Source: Methanomicrobiaceae archaeon
GTDB taxonomy: Archaea; Halobacteriota; Methanomicrobia; Methanomicrobiales; Methanomicrobiaceae
Reading direction: 5' to 3'
Length of the DNA stretch: 7,280 nucleotides
Assembly (NCBI GenBank): GCA_030628325.1
Contig: DAOVRB010000046.1
Coordinates: 1 to 7,280, forward strand
The position numbers and the translations under genes are program-made. Position 1 is the stretch's first letter. The number at the start of each line of letters is the position of its first letter. Shown piece after piece: positions 1 to 6,927 of this stretch. Under the pieces are notes generated by a model, which was not told the DNA's origin, did no database searches, and was given only the letters and a program-made list of their open reading frames with translations.

Positions 1-98
1 AATTTTCATTTTCTCATTTTTTAAATGCTACAATTGCCAGATGTTCAACTATTTGGAAAGAGCACTGAGATTTTCAGAGAAATTTTGTTAGAACTGTG
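1..98. other. AT-rich intergenic leader, no gene seen
   Basis: No convincing gene is visible here. The first 30 bases are very T-rich, with a T6 run at 17-22 followed by AAATG. This could be a U-tract terminator of an upstream + strand gene or a TATA-like element (TTTTTTAAAT) for the transcript that carries the small ORF at 126; the sequence alone does not decide between them. On the minus strand an ATG at 9-7 opens a frame that leaves the window after three codons and has no clear ribosome binding site. Confidence 0.35.
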
Positions 99-125
99 AT
101 GCCGTATGAAAGGAGATACAAATCA

Positions 126-200
126 ATGCGCAAAAGTCAAAAATACCACCTGACCAAAAAAGGCACAACTTTTCTGACAGGAGAGGACGGGAAGAAATAA
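126..200 (+). CDS. Small 24-residue ORF, possible winged-helix relic
   Basis: This reading frame begins MRKSQK and ends GEDGKK before a TAA. It is preceded by AGGAGA (111-116) at about ten bases from the ATG, a better ribosome binding site than most genes in the window have. The peptide is basic and lysine-rich. The stretch KYHLTKKGTTFL resembles the end of the wing in winged-helix regulators, where the pattern Y-x-L-T-x-x-G-x-x-x-L is common. The frame is open upstream to 69, with an in-frame ATG at 99 that lacks a ribosome binding site. It may be a short leader peptide, a real mini-protein, or the tail of a decayed regulator of the downstream R-M operon. The resemblance is weak and the peptide too short to assign; no function is claimed. 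Confidence 0.3.
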   Translation: MRKSQKYHLTKKGTTFLTGEDGKK

Positions 201-206
201 TCAGTG

Positions 207-221
207 ATAATAAATAATATT
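207..221 (+). promoter_or_regulatory. Candidate TATA box for the mod operon
   Basis: An A/T-only stretch with core TAAATAATAT at 211-220 lies about 65 bases before the mod ATG. An archaeal TATA box is centred about 26 bases before the start site, so transcription would begin near 241 and leave a leader of about 40 bases holding the mod ribosome binding site. This is composition-level evidence in an AT-rich region, so it stays tentative. Confidence 0.25.
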
Positions 222-270
222 CATAAGTAAATGTCTGATACTGAATTTTGCGGCACTATATATTAAAAAA

Positions 271-275
271 GGGGA
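271..275 (+). promoter_or_regulatory. Ribosome binding site that sets the mod start
   Basis: GGGGA sits six bases before the ATG at 281, directly after an A6 run. It favours ATG 281 over an in-frame TTG at 248, which would add eleven residues (MRHYILKKGNY) and has no suitable purine-rich site before it. Confidence 0.6.
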
Positions 276-280
276 ATTAT

Positions 281-2197
281 ATGAGCAAATCCGGCCTAAA
301 AAATTTAAAGATGAAATCAGTCGATATGACTGATCAAAATATTGAAAAGATAGCAGACCTCTTTCCGGGTGTCATTACCGAGATCGAGGATGAAGACGGA
401 AATTTGAAGAAAGGGATTGATTTCGATCTTCTAAAACAGGAGTTGTCTGCCGATTTTATCGAGGGAAGAGAAGAACGCTATGACTTTACATGGGTTGGCA
501 AAAGACAGGCAATCATTGAGGCAAACCGCCCGATAAATAAGACGCTTCGCCCCTGCATGGAAGAAAGCAAAGACTGGGAGAATACAGAGAATATCTATAT
601 CGAAGGGGATAACCTTGACGCCTTAAAACTCCTCCAGGAGAGTTATCTTAATTCTTTAAAGATGATCTATATCGATCCGCCGTACAACACCGGAAAAGAT
701 TTCATCTACAATGATCGTTTTGTGATGGACAGCGATGAGTATGATGAGGAGACCTGTGCATATGACGAAGCTGGAAATCGGATGTTTAAAAATAGCAAGG
801 ACAGGGGCCGGTATCATTCTGATTGGTGTTCGATGCTGTATCCAAGATTAAAGCTTGCTCATAATTTATTAAGAGACGACGGGGTTATTTTTGTCTCAAT
901 AGACGATCATGAGGTGCATAATTTACGAAAAATTATGGATGAGATTTTTGGTGAGGAAAATTTTGTTGCAAATATTGTCTGGCAGAGAGCATTTTCTCCA
1001 GTAAATTTGAAAAAGAAATTTTCAGAAAGTCATGATTATATAATATGCTACTGCAAAGAAGCTGAAATATTTACAGTGCTTGGATTAAAGAGGACTGAAA
1101 CATCATCCGGAAGATACTCTAATTATGATAGTGATCCGAGAGGCCCTTGGACATCAACTGATTTATCTGTTGGCCCAGTAAATAGAGCTAATGTATATCC
1201 TATTAAGACTCCCAGTGGAAGGATAATCTCTCCACCTGAAGGTAGATGTTGGGTATTATCAAAAGAACGATTTAATCAAAAATTATTAGATAAAAGAATA
1301 TGGTTTGGAAAAAATGGTGATAATACCCCACGATTAAAAACATTTCTAATGGAAGTTAAAAGTCGAATTACACCTATGACTTTCTGGGTTCGAGAGGATA
1401 CAGGAGACTCCCAAGAAGCTACACGTGAATTAAAATTAATCTTTGATGGAAAATTAATTATTGATTATCCAAAACCAACTCGGCTTTTAAAAAGGCTTGG
1501 AGAAATTATTTCACAAAATGATGACATAATACTTGACTTCTTCTCCGGCTCAGCAACAACAGCCCATGCCGTAATGAAACTCAATTCCGAAGACGGCGGC
1601 AACAGAAAATTCATCATGGTGCAATTGCCCGAGGCGTGCGATGAGAAAAGTGATGCATACAAAGCCGGATTTAAGAATATCGCAGAGATTGGAAAGGAAA
1701 GAATCCGTCGTGCCGGGGAACAGATTAAAAATGAGATCGAGGCGGAGAATAAGCAGGCAACACTCGACGGTGAGCCGAAAAAAGTTCCGGATATCGGTTT
1801 CAGATTGTTGAAAGTCGATGACACCAATATGAAGGACGTCTATTACTCAGCCGGAGAATATTCACAGGAAACCATAGAAGGACTGGTTGACAATGTCAAA
1901 GAAGACAGAAAAGATATTGATCTGCTCTACCAGATCATACTTGACTGGGGACTTCCTCTAAACCACAGGCATGAGATTGAAGAGATTGACGGCTTTACCA
2001 TTCACATTGTCGATAATGATTCACTTGTCGCCTGTTTTGAGTCAAACATTCCCGAAAGCGTCATGAGAAAGATTGCGGAGAAAAAACCGCTTCGGGCAGT
2101 ATTTCGGGACGGATCATTCAGGGACAGCCCCGGCAAACTCAATATCGAAGGCATCTTCAAAACGATTGCACCGGATACAAAACTAAGAGTTATCTAA
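281..2197 (+). CDS. mod: Type III R-M modification subunit (DNA adenine methyltransferase)
   Basis: This 638-residue protein is the Mod subunit of a type III restriction-modification system. Family knowledge says Mod moves a methyl group from S-adenosylmethionine to N6 of adenine on one strand of an asymmetric site, and supplies recognition to the Mod/Res restriction complex. Catalytic motif IV, D-P-P-Y, is at residues 132-135 in IYIDPPYNTGKDF. The S-adenosylmethionine-binding motif I, D-F-F-S-G-S-A-T, is at 419-426. The order IV before I is that of the permuted beta class. A conserved block SMLYPRL...DDGVIFVSIDDHE follows motif IV. Residues about 237-410 form the target recognition domain, and 427-638 the conserved C-terminal part. 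Length fits the family and no motif is missing. The ATG at 281 is chosen for its GGGGA site. DNA from about 841 to 1560 is poorer in GC than both sides, suggesting an exchanged recognition domain. The target sequence cannot be read from the protein. Confidence 0.96.
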   Translation: MSKSGLKNLKMKSVDMTDQNIEKIADLFPGVITEIEDEDGNLKKGIDFDLLKQELSADFIEGREERYDFTWVGKRQAIIEANRPINKTLRPCMEESKDWENTENIYIEGDNLDALKLLQESYLNSLKMIYIDPPYNTGKDFIYNDRFVMDSDEYDEETCAYDEAGNRMFKNSKDRGRYHSDWCSMLYPRLKLAHNLLRDDGVIFVSIDDHEVHNLRKIMDEIFGEENFVANIVWQRAFSPVNLKKKFSESHDYIICYCKEAEIFTVLGLKRTETSSGRYSNYDSDPRGPWTSTDLSVGPVNRANVYPIKTPSGRIISPPEGRCWVLSKERFNQKLLDKRIWFGKNGDNTPRLKTFLMEVKSRITPMTFWVREDTGDSQEATRELKLIFDGKLIIDYPKPTRLLKRLGEIISQNDDIILDFFSGSATTAHAVMKLNSEDGGNRKFIMVQLPEACDEKSDAYKAGFKNIAEIGKERIRRAGEQIKNEIEAENKQATLDGEPKKVPDIGFRLLKVDDTNMKDVYYSAGEYSQETIEGLVDNVKEDRKDIDLLYQIILDWGLPLNHRHEIEEIDGFTIHIVDNDSLVACFESNIPESVMRKIAEKKPLRAVFRDGSFRDSPGKLNIEGIFKTIAPDTKLRVI

Positions 2198-2204
2198 AGG
2201 TGGT
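2196..2204 (+). promoter_or_regulatory. Strong Shine-Dalgarno overlapping the mod stop codon
   Basis: AAAGGTGGT overlaps the TAA of mod and includes AGGTG, complementary to the 3' end of archaeal 16S rRNA (CACCT). It lies nine bases before the ATG at 2214 and more than 100 bases before the rhuM ATG, so it serves the tiny ORF in the gap and not rhuM. rhuM has its own GAGG at 2297-2300. Confidence 0.55.
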
Positions 2205-2213
2205 AAAACCGAT

Positions 2214-2315
2214 ATGAACTGCCGCAAAAAATCAAAAGATCACAAAACAGAGGCTTTGATAAACAACGTTCACTCTTTAAAAATCCGCAATTATATGAGG
2301 CAGAAATATGAGTGA
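2214..2315 (+). pseudogene. Mini-ORF between mod and rhuM, apparently frameshifted
   Basis: From the ATG served by the Shine-Dalgarno at 2196-2204 the frame runs 33 codons to a TGA at 2313-2315, running into the start of rhuM. The frame one base back reads more like a protein: it is open from 2207, contains FDKQRSLFKNPQLYEAEI, and ends with a TGA at 2309-2311 that makes an ATGA overlap with the rhuM ATG at 2308. That second frame has no start codon of its own. The two frames join if one A is added to the A6 run at 2226-2231, giving a 32-residue peptide starting MNCRKK. I infer a small gene that is broken, switched by slippage in the A run, or read by -1 frameshifting. A sequencing error in the run would look the same. 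I do not recognise the peptide and assign no function. Confidence 0.35.
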
Positions 2316-3363
2316 TGCTGAAAAAAAGCTGATTAGAAACAGCACAGCAGAATTTCTGATATTTACCTCAACAGGCGGTGAAGAGTCAATTGAAGTCAGG
2401 TACGAAGATGAGACTATCTGGCTGAGTCAGAAGATGATGGCCGCACTCTTCGATGTCGATGTAAGAACAATAAGTGAACACCTGCAAAACATCTTTGTAA
2501 ATGGAGAGTTGCAACAGGATTCAGTTATCCGGAAATTCCGGAATACTGCAAGTGATGGAAAACAATACAATACAAAATTCTATAACCTTGATGCCATAAT
2601 CTCGGTCGGCTACCGCGTCAATTCAAAGCGGGCAACACAATTCCGCCAGTGGGCAACGCAGGTGTTGCGGGAATTTGCCATAAAAGGATATGTCCTTGAC
2701 AAAACGAGGATGGAAAACGGCACATATCTTGGCGAGGACTACTTTGAGCGTCTCCTCTCAGAGATCCGTGAAATAAGACTCAGTGAGAGAAGATTCTACC
2801 AGAAGATAACAGACATATATGCAACAAGCCTCGACTACAATAGAGGCGCACCGACAACACGCGATTTTTTTGCAAAAGTTCAGAACAAATTACATTTCGC
2901 AATACACGGACATACAGCCGCTGAACTTATTATGGGGCGTGCAGACAGCAGTAAAGAGCATATGGGTCTTACAAGCTGGGAGAAGAGCCCGAATGGAAAG
3001 ATTCTCAGAACCGATGTCCCGGTTGCCAAAAATTATCTGACTTCAGAAGAGCTTGAATCAATGGGGCGAATTGTCAACGCCTGGCTCGATCTTGCAGAAG
3101 AACGTGCCAAAAGAAAGATCCCGATGACAATGGAAGACTGGGCAAAACGTCTTGACTACTTCTTAGAATTTGATGACCGGAAATTACTGGAAGACAGCGG
3201 AAAGGTCACAGCAGAAACAGCAAAAGATTTCGCAGAGAGTGAATTTGAAAAGTATCGTATTGTGCAGGACAGGCTTTTTGAAAGCGATTTTGACCGGATG
3301 CTAAAAGAGACTGAACCACAAAGAGAAAAATCACCCGGAAAAAGAACAGGAAGTCTGAAATGA
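2308..3363 (+). CDS. rhuM: RhuM-family protein inside the R-M operon
   Basis: This 351-residue protein matches the RhuM family (named after a Salmonella pathogenicity island 3 gene) along its whole length. Residues about 28-63 (IWLSQKMMAALFDVDVRTIS) look like a helix-turn-helix DNA-binding segment. Residues 87-130 hold the family block YNLDAIISVGYRVNS...FRQWATQVLREFAIKGYVLD. The C-terminal domain has H-x-H-T-A-A-E-L-I-x-x-R-A-D at 200-213 and then MGLTSW, VAKNYL and MTMEDWAKRLD. No signal peptide or membrane segment is seen, so it should be cytoplasmic. The start is supported by GAGG seven bases upstream. Its stop overlaps the res start by four bases (ATGA), implying coupled translation with res. 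RhuM genes are known as passengers in restriction loci, but the biochemical function is not established. DNA binding or regulation of the complex is my inference from the N-terminal motif and position. An A7 run lies at codons 5-7. Confidence 0.9.
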   Translation: MSDAEKKLIRNSTAEFLIFTSTGGEESIEVRYEDETIWLSQKMMAALFDVDVRTISEHLQNIFVNGELQQDSVIRKFRNTASDGKQYNTKFYNLDAIISVGYRVNSKRATQFRQWATQVLREFAIKGYVLDKTRMENGTYLGEDYFERLLSEIREIRLSERRFYQKITDIYATSLDYNRGAPTTRDFFAKVQNKLHFAIHGHTAAELIMGRADSSKEHMGLTSWEKSPNGKILRTDVPVAKNYLTSEELESMGRIVNAWLDLAEERAKRKIPMTMEDWAKRLDYFLEFDDRKLLEDSGKVTAETAKDFAESEFEKYRIVQDRLFESDFDRMLKETEPQREKSPGKRTGSLK

Positions 3364-6300
3364 AATTACAATTTAAACACCAGGCATTTCAGGCCGAAGC
3401 GGCGCTGGCGGTCTGTGATGTCTTTGCCGGTCAGCCAAATGTAACCCCTACATATCTGATTGACAAAGGCCTTTCCGATATAAAATTCCCGCAGAGCAAG
3501 TTCAGCAGCGACGGGTGGGTCGATGAGAAATTTATCGACTTTACCGGTTATAAAAACAGCAAAATAAGGCTTGCAGATTCTGAAATTCTTAAAAATCTGC
3601 AAAATATACAGCGGGACTTACAGATAGAACCTTCAGACAAACTTGAAGGATACTACAATCTCACAACCGAGATGGAGACCGGTGTCGGCAAGACCTACAC
3701 ATACATCAAAACAATGTATGAGCTAAACATTAGATACGGTTTTACAAAGTTTATCGTTGTTGTACCCTCAATTGCAATTCGCGAAGGTGTTTACAAATCA
3801 TTTGAGCTGACCGAAGAACACTTCGCAGAAGACTATGGAAAGAAGATCCGGTACTTCATTTACAACTCAAAACAGCTCCATAAACTTGACCAGTTCGCAA
3901 ATGACAGCAGCATAAATGTAATGATCATCAACTCCCAGGCATTCAATGCCAGAGGAAAGGATGCCAGACGCATTTACATGAAACTTGACTCCTTCAGAAG
4001 CCGCAGGCCCATAGATGTAATCGCACAGACAAACCCGGTATTGATAATAGACGAACCGCAGTCAGTTGAAGGTGCGGCAACAAAAGAGCGGCTTAAAGAG
4101 TTTAGTCCGTTAATGACTCTTCGTTATTCGGCAACCCACAAGAAAGAAGAGACCTACAACATGGTTTACCGGCTTGACGCACTTGAGGCATACAATAAGC
4201 GTCTGGTAAAAAAGATTGCCGTAAAAGGGATATCTATAACCGGTTCAACAGGAACTGAAGGCTATCTCTATCTTGAACATCTGAATTTTACAACGACATC
4301 CGCTCCCACCGCAACCCTTGAATTTGAGGTAAGGGGAAAAACCGGGATTAGAAAAGTCACCCGCACTGTAACTGAAGGATATAACCTGTATGACCACTCA
4401 GGTGAACTGAACCAGTATAAGGGATATACAGTCTCGGAGATAAACGGACTGACAAATTCGATCTCCTTCACCAACGGAATTTCAATAGCTTCCGGTGAGG
4501 TTTTAGGGCTTACAGATGAAGACCAGATCCGGCGTATCCAGATACGTGAAACAATCAAATCGCACCTTGAACGTGAACGTGCTCTCTTCAATAAAGGCAT
4601 AAAGGTGTTATCTCTCTTCTTCATTGACGAAGTTGCTAAATACAGGCAGTATAATGATTCCGGGGAGCAAATAGGGGGTGAATATGCGGATATCTTTGAA
4701 GAGGAATATCAGTCTGAAATTGAAAACCTCAAATTATCCTTAGGTGAAGATGATTATCTCAGATATCTTAAAGGAATAAAAGCAGAAGAGACACACCAGG
4801 GATACTTCTCCATTGACAAAAAAGGCAAATATGTCAATAGTAAAGCAAGTGGAAGGGAGAAGATTTCAGACGATGTCGATGCCTATGACCTCATAATGAA
4901 GAAAAAGGAGCAGTTGCTTGATCTCCGCGAACCCGTCAGGTTCATATTTTCACACTCAGCACTCAGGGAAGGATGGGATAATCCAAACGTATTCCAGATC
5001 TGCACACTGAAGACAAGCGGCTCTGAAGTTCGCAAACGCCAGGAAGTAGGTCGGGGACTTCGGCTCTGTGTAAACAATCACGGCGAGAGAATGGATACTA
5101 ATGTTCTCGGCGGTGATGTCCATAATGTCAATGTTCTGACCGTAATCGCAAACGAAAGTTATGACAAATTTGCAAGTGCCCTGCAAAGTGAGATGGCAGA
5201 AGCTGTTGCAGACCGGCCGCGTGTAGTCAATGCCAGGTTGTTTGAGGGCATGGTAGTTACTGATGCAAACGGCATTGAGAAGGTCATTGACCCTTCACTT
5301 GCAGGAAAAATCCACTTCAGTCTGATTAAAATGGATTATGTCGATGAAAACGGTTCACTTACAGAAAAATATTATGAAGATGCCAAAGCAGGAAATTTCA
5401 CCCTTGCGGATGATATAAAAGATTCTTCTGAATCAGTAGTTGAAATACTGGACAACATCTATAATCCTGATGCATTTAAGCCGGAAGATGCACGCAGCAG
5501 GAATGTTGACCTGCAAATAATTGACGACAAACTTGAGATGGAGGAGTTTAAATCCCTCTGGGAAAAGATCAACTCAAAAACAGCATATATCGTTGACTTT
5601 GATTCCGATGAACTCATAAAGAAATCCATTGCTCATCTGGATGAAAAACTCAAAGTTCAAAAGATATTTTACAGGGTTGAATCAGGTGCACAGAGAGATA
5701 CCATCAGCGATAAAAATTCCATTGTCAATGGCGAGTCATTTAAAAAGAATGAGAGTGACAGCACACTTGCAGAGGCAAAAGCAAATTCCGGCGTAAAATA
5801 TGACCTGATAGGTAAAATTGCAGAATCCACAAAACTTACCAGAAGAGATGTTGCCGAGATATTGAAGGGCATTGAAAAGAGCACATTTGAACAGTTCAGG
5901 AATAATCCCGAAGAATTCATAATCAAAGCCTCAAAACTCATTGATGAGCAGAAAGCGACCGTTATTGTTGAACATATTGAGTATAATCTGCTTAAAAATA
6001 AATATGATACAGGCATTTTTACCGAGCCAACACTCAAAAAAGGAACTATTGGAAAGAATGCAATTCCTGCAGAAAGAAGCCTTTATAATTATATCATTAC
6101 TGACTCCAAGACCGAAAGGAAATTTGCAGAAGAACTTGACAAAGACAACAATGTTGCTATTTATGTAAAACTGCCCAACGGATTTTATATTGATACACCC
6201 GTTGGAAAATATAATCCTGACTGGGCAATTGCATTTTATGAGGGAACTGTAAAACACATCTATTTTGTTGCCGAGACAAAAGGAGATTTATCTTCAATGC

Positions 6301-6428
6301 AGTTGCGGGGTATAGAGGAATTAAAAATAAACTGTGCAAAAGAGCACTTTAAGAGAATCAGTTCTGATTCAGTGAAATATGAGGTTATCAAAGATTATGA
6401 CGGATTATTGAATGAAGTTATGAAATGA
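3360..6428 (+). CDS. res: Type III R-M restriction subunit (helicase-endonuclease)
   Basis: This 1022-residue protein is the Res subunit, which with Mod forms the ATP-dependent type III restriction complex that cleaves unmodified DNA a short distance from the site. Superfamily 2 helicase motifs appear in order: Walker A METGVGKT at 105-112, KFIVVVPSIAIREG (Ia), D-E-P-Q at 231-234 (II), S-A-T at 257-259 (III), ALREGWDNP at 534-542 (V) and QEVGRG at 561-566 (VI). Between III and V lies a long beta-rich insertion with repeated T/S stretches (about residues 285-390), where type III enzymes carry their spacer domain. The nuclease is at the C terminus: P953-D954, then E972-T-K974, a PD-(D/E)xK site of the kind seen in this family. 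Length is normal and every catalytic motif is intact, so the enzyme should be active. The start overlaps the rhuM stop (ATGA) with AGGA 7-8 bases upstream. No clear terminator follows. Confidence 0.97.
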   Translation: MKLQFKHQAFQAEAALAVCDVFAGQPNVTPTYLIDKGLSDIKFPQSKFSSDGWVDEKFIDFTGYKNSKIRLADSEILKNLQNIQRDLQIEPSDKLEGYYNLTTEMETGVGKTYTYIKTMYELNIRYGFTKFIVVVPSIAIREGVYKSFELTEEHFAEDYGKKIRYFIYNSKQLHKLDQFANDSSINVMIINSQAFNARGKDARRIYMKLDSFRSRRPIDVIAQTNPVLIIDEPQSVEGAATKERLKEFSPLMTLRYSATHKKEETYNMVYRLDALEAYNKRLVKKIAVKGISITGSTGTEGYLYLEHLNFTTTSAPTATLEFEVRGKTGIRKVTRTVTEGYNLYDHSGELNQYKGYTVSEINGLTNSISFTNGISIASGEVLGLTDEDQIRRIQIRETIKSHLERERALFNKGIKVLSLFFIDEVAKYRQYNDSGEQIGGEYADIFEEEYQSEIENLKLSLGEDDYLRYLKGIKAEETHQGYFSIDKKGKYVNSKASGREKISDDVDAYDLIMKKKEQLLDLREPVRFIFSHSALREGWDNPNVFQICTLKTSGSEVRKRQEVGRGLRLCVNNHGERMDTNVLGGDVHNVNVLTVIANESYDKFASALQSEMAEAVADRPRVVNARLFEGMVVTDANGIEKVIDPSLAGKIHFSLIKMDYVDENGSLTEKYYEDAKAGNFTLADDIKDSSESVVEILDNIYNPDAFKPEDARSRNVDLQIIDDKLEMEEFKSLWEKINSKTAYIVDFDSDELIKKSIAHLDEKLKVQKIFYRVESGAQRDTISDKNSIVNGESFKKNESDSTLAEAKANSGVKYDLIGKIAESTKLTRRDVAEILKGIEKSTFEQFRNNPEEFIIKASKLIDEQKATVIVEHIEYNLLKNKYDTGIFTEPTLKKGTIGKNAIPAERSLYNYIITDSKTERKFAEELDKDNNVAIYVKLPNGFYIDTPVGKYNPDWAIAFYEGTVKHIYFVAETKGDLSSMQLRGIEELKINCAKEHFKRISSDSVKYEVIKDYDGLLNEVMK

Positions 6429-6429
6429 T

Positions 6430-6445
6430 CTTTATAGCATATTAA
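6430..6445 (+). promoter_or_regulatory. Candidate TATA box giving a leaderless EVE transcript
   Basis: CTTTATAG at 6430-6437 is centred about 28-29 bases before the ATG at 6463, near the normal distance between an archaeal TATA box and the transcription start. The bases just before that ATG (ATTACTATTTTA) contain no purine-rich ribosome binding site, unlike mod and rhuM. Together this suggests transcription starting at or next to the start codon. It also separates the EVE-iscS pair from the R-M operon. Confidence 0.4.
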
Positions 6446-6462
6446 ATTCAATTACTATTTTA

Positions 6463-6927
6463 ATGACAATCTGGATTGCATCCACCAACCGTGAAAACTG
6501 GGAAATCATAAAAAAGAATAATCTTTGGGGTGTTCCAAAAAGGAATAAGAAAAGCATTGAAAGATCAAAACCCGGAGATAAAATTCTGATATTTGTTAAA
6601 CAGGAAAGTGTTGGGGATACTACCCTTCCGTCAGCCATCACTGCCTCTTTAGAAATTGCATCTGAACCCTTTGAGGATGTATTTCAGGTCTTCATCAAAC
6701 CCCTGACTATGCCCGGAGAAGAAACCTTTCCTTACCGTGTAAAATTAAAGGCCGTCAAAATATTTGATGAACCTCTTGATTTCAAATCCCTGATTCCAAA
6801 ACTGGAGTTTATTGCCAATAAAAAGCAATGGACCGGGCATCTTAGAACGGCAATGAGAACCATCCCCGAAGATGATTATGAATATATAATGAAAGCTGCT
6901 GAAACACTAGGAAAGTTGATACCATGA
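6463..6927 (+). CDS. EVE-domain protein (PUA-like fold)
   Basis: This 154-residue protein is a single EVE domain (UPF0310 / PF01878 type). Family features are the opening W-I-A-x-T-N-R-E-N-W-E at 4-14, LWGVPKR at 21-27, KPGDKILIFVKQE at 36-48, ETFPYRVKLK at 87-96, and FIANKKQWTGHL...AMR at 116-132. EVE domains share the PUA/YTH-like fold and are thought to bind modified bases in DNA or RNA in an aromatic pocket; they occur alone or fused to modification-dependent restriction enzymes. No nuclease or other catalytic domain is attached here, so a reader or adaptor role is likely. It lacks a ribosome binding site and may be leaderless from the TATA-like box at 6430. Its stop overlaps the following iscS start by four bases (ATGA), linking it to that gene more than to res, 34 bases upstream. 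The substrate cannot be told from sequence. Confidence 0.9.
   Translation: MTIWIASTNRENWEIIKKNNLWGVPKRNKKSIERSKPGDKILIFVKQESVGDTTLPSAITASLEIASEPFEDVFQVFIKPLTMPGEETFPYRVKLKAVKIFDEPLDFKSLIPKLEFIANKKQWTGHLRTAMRTIPEDDYEYIMKAAETLGKLIP

Noticed and set aside
201..244. Inverted repeat TCAGT / ACTGA before mod as an operator
   Set aside because: The arms are only five bases and 34 bases apart, which is expected by chance in this AT-rich stretch.
255..265. CTATATATTA as the mod TATA box
   Set aside because: It would put the transcription start at about 281-287, at or inside the mod start, which would remove the GGGGA ribosome binding site at 271-275. The stretch at 207-221 fits better.
248..280. Upstream TTG start for mod adding eleven residues
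   Set aside because: No ribosome binding site precedes 248, while ATG 281 has GGGGA six bases upstream; the added residues fall on the leader sequence and do not look like protein.
1465..1827. 120-codon open frame on the minus strand inside mod
   Set aside because: It lies antisense to the conserved motif I and C-terminal region of mod, has no recognisable domain and no sign of its own start signals; a shadow frame.
2819..3040. 73-codon + strand frame inside rhuM
   Set aside because: It is out of frame within the conserved RhuM C-terminal region and has no ribosome binding site.
5669..6257. Overlapping minus-strand open frames inside the 3' part of res
   Set aside because: They are antisense to clear Res coding sequence, with low-complexity hydrophobic and serine-rich translations typical of shadow frames.
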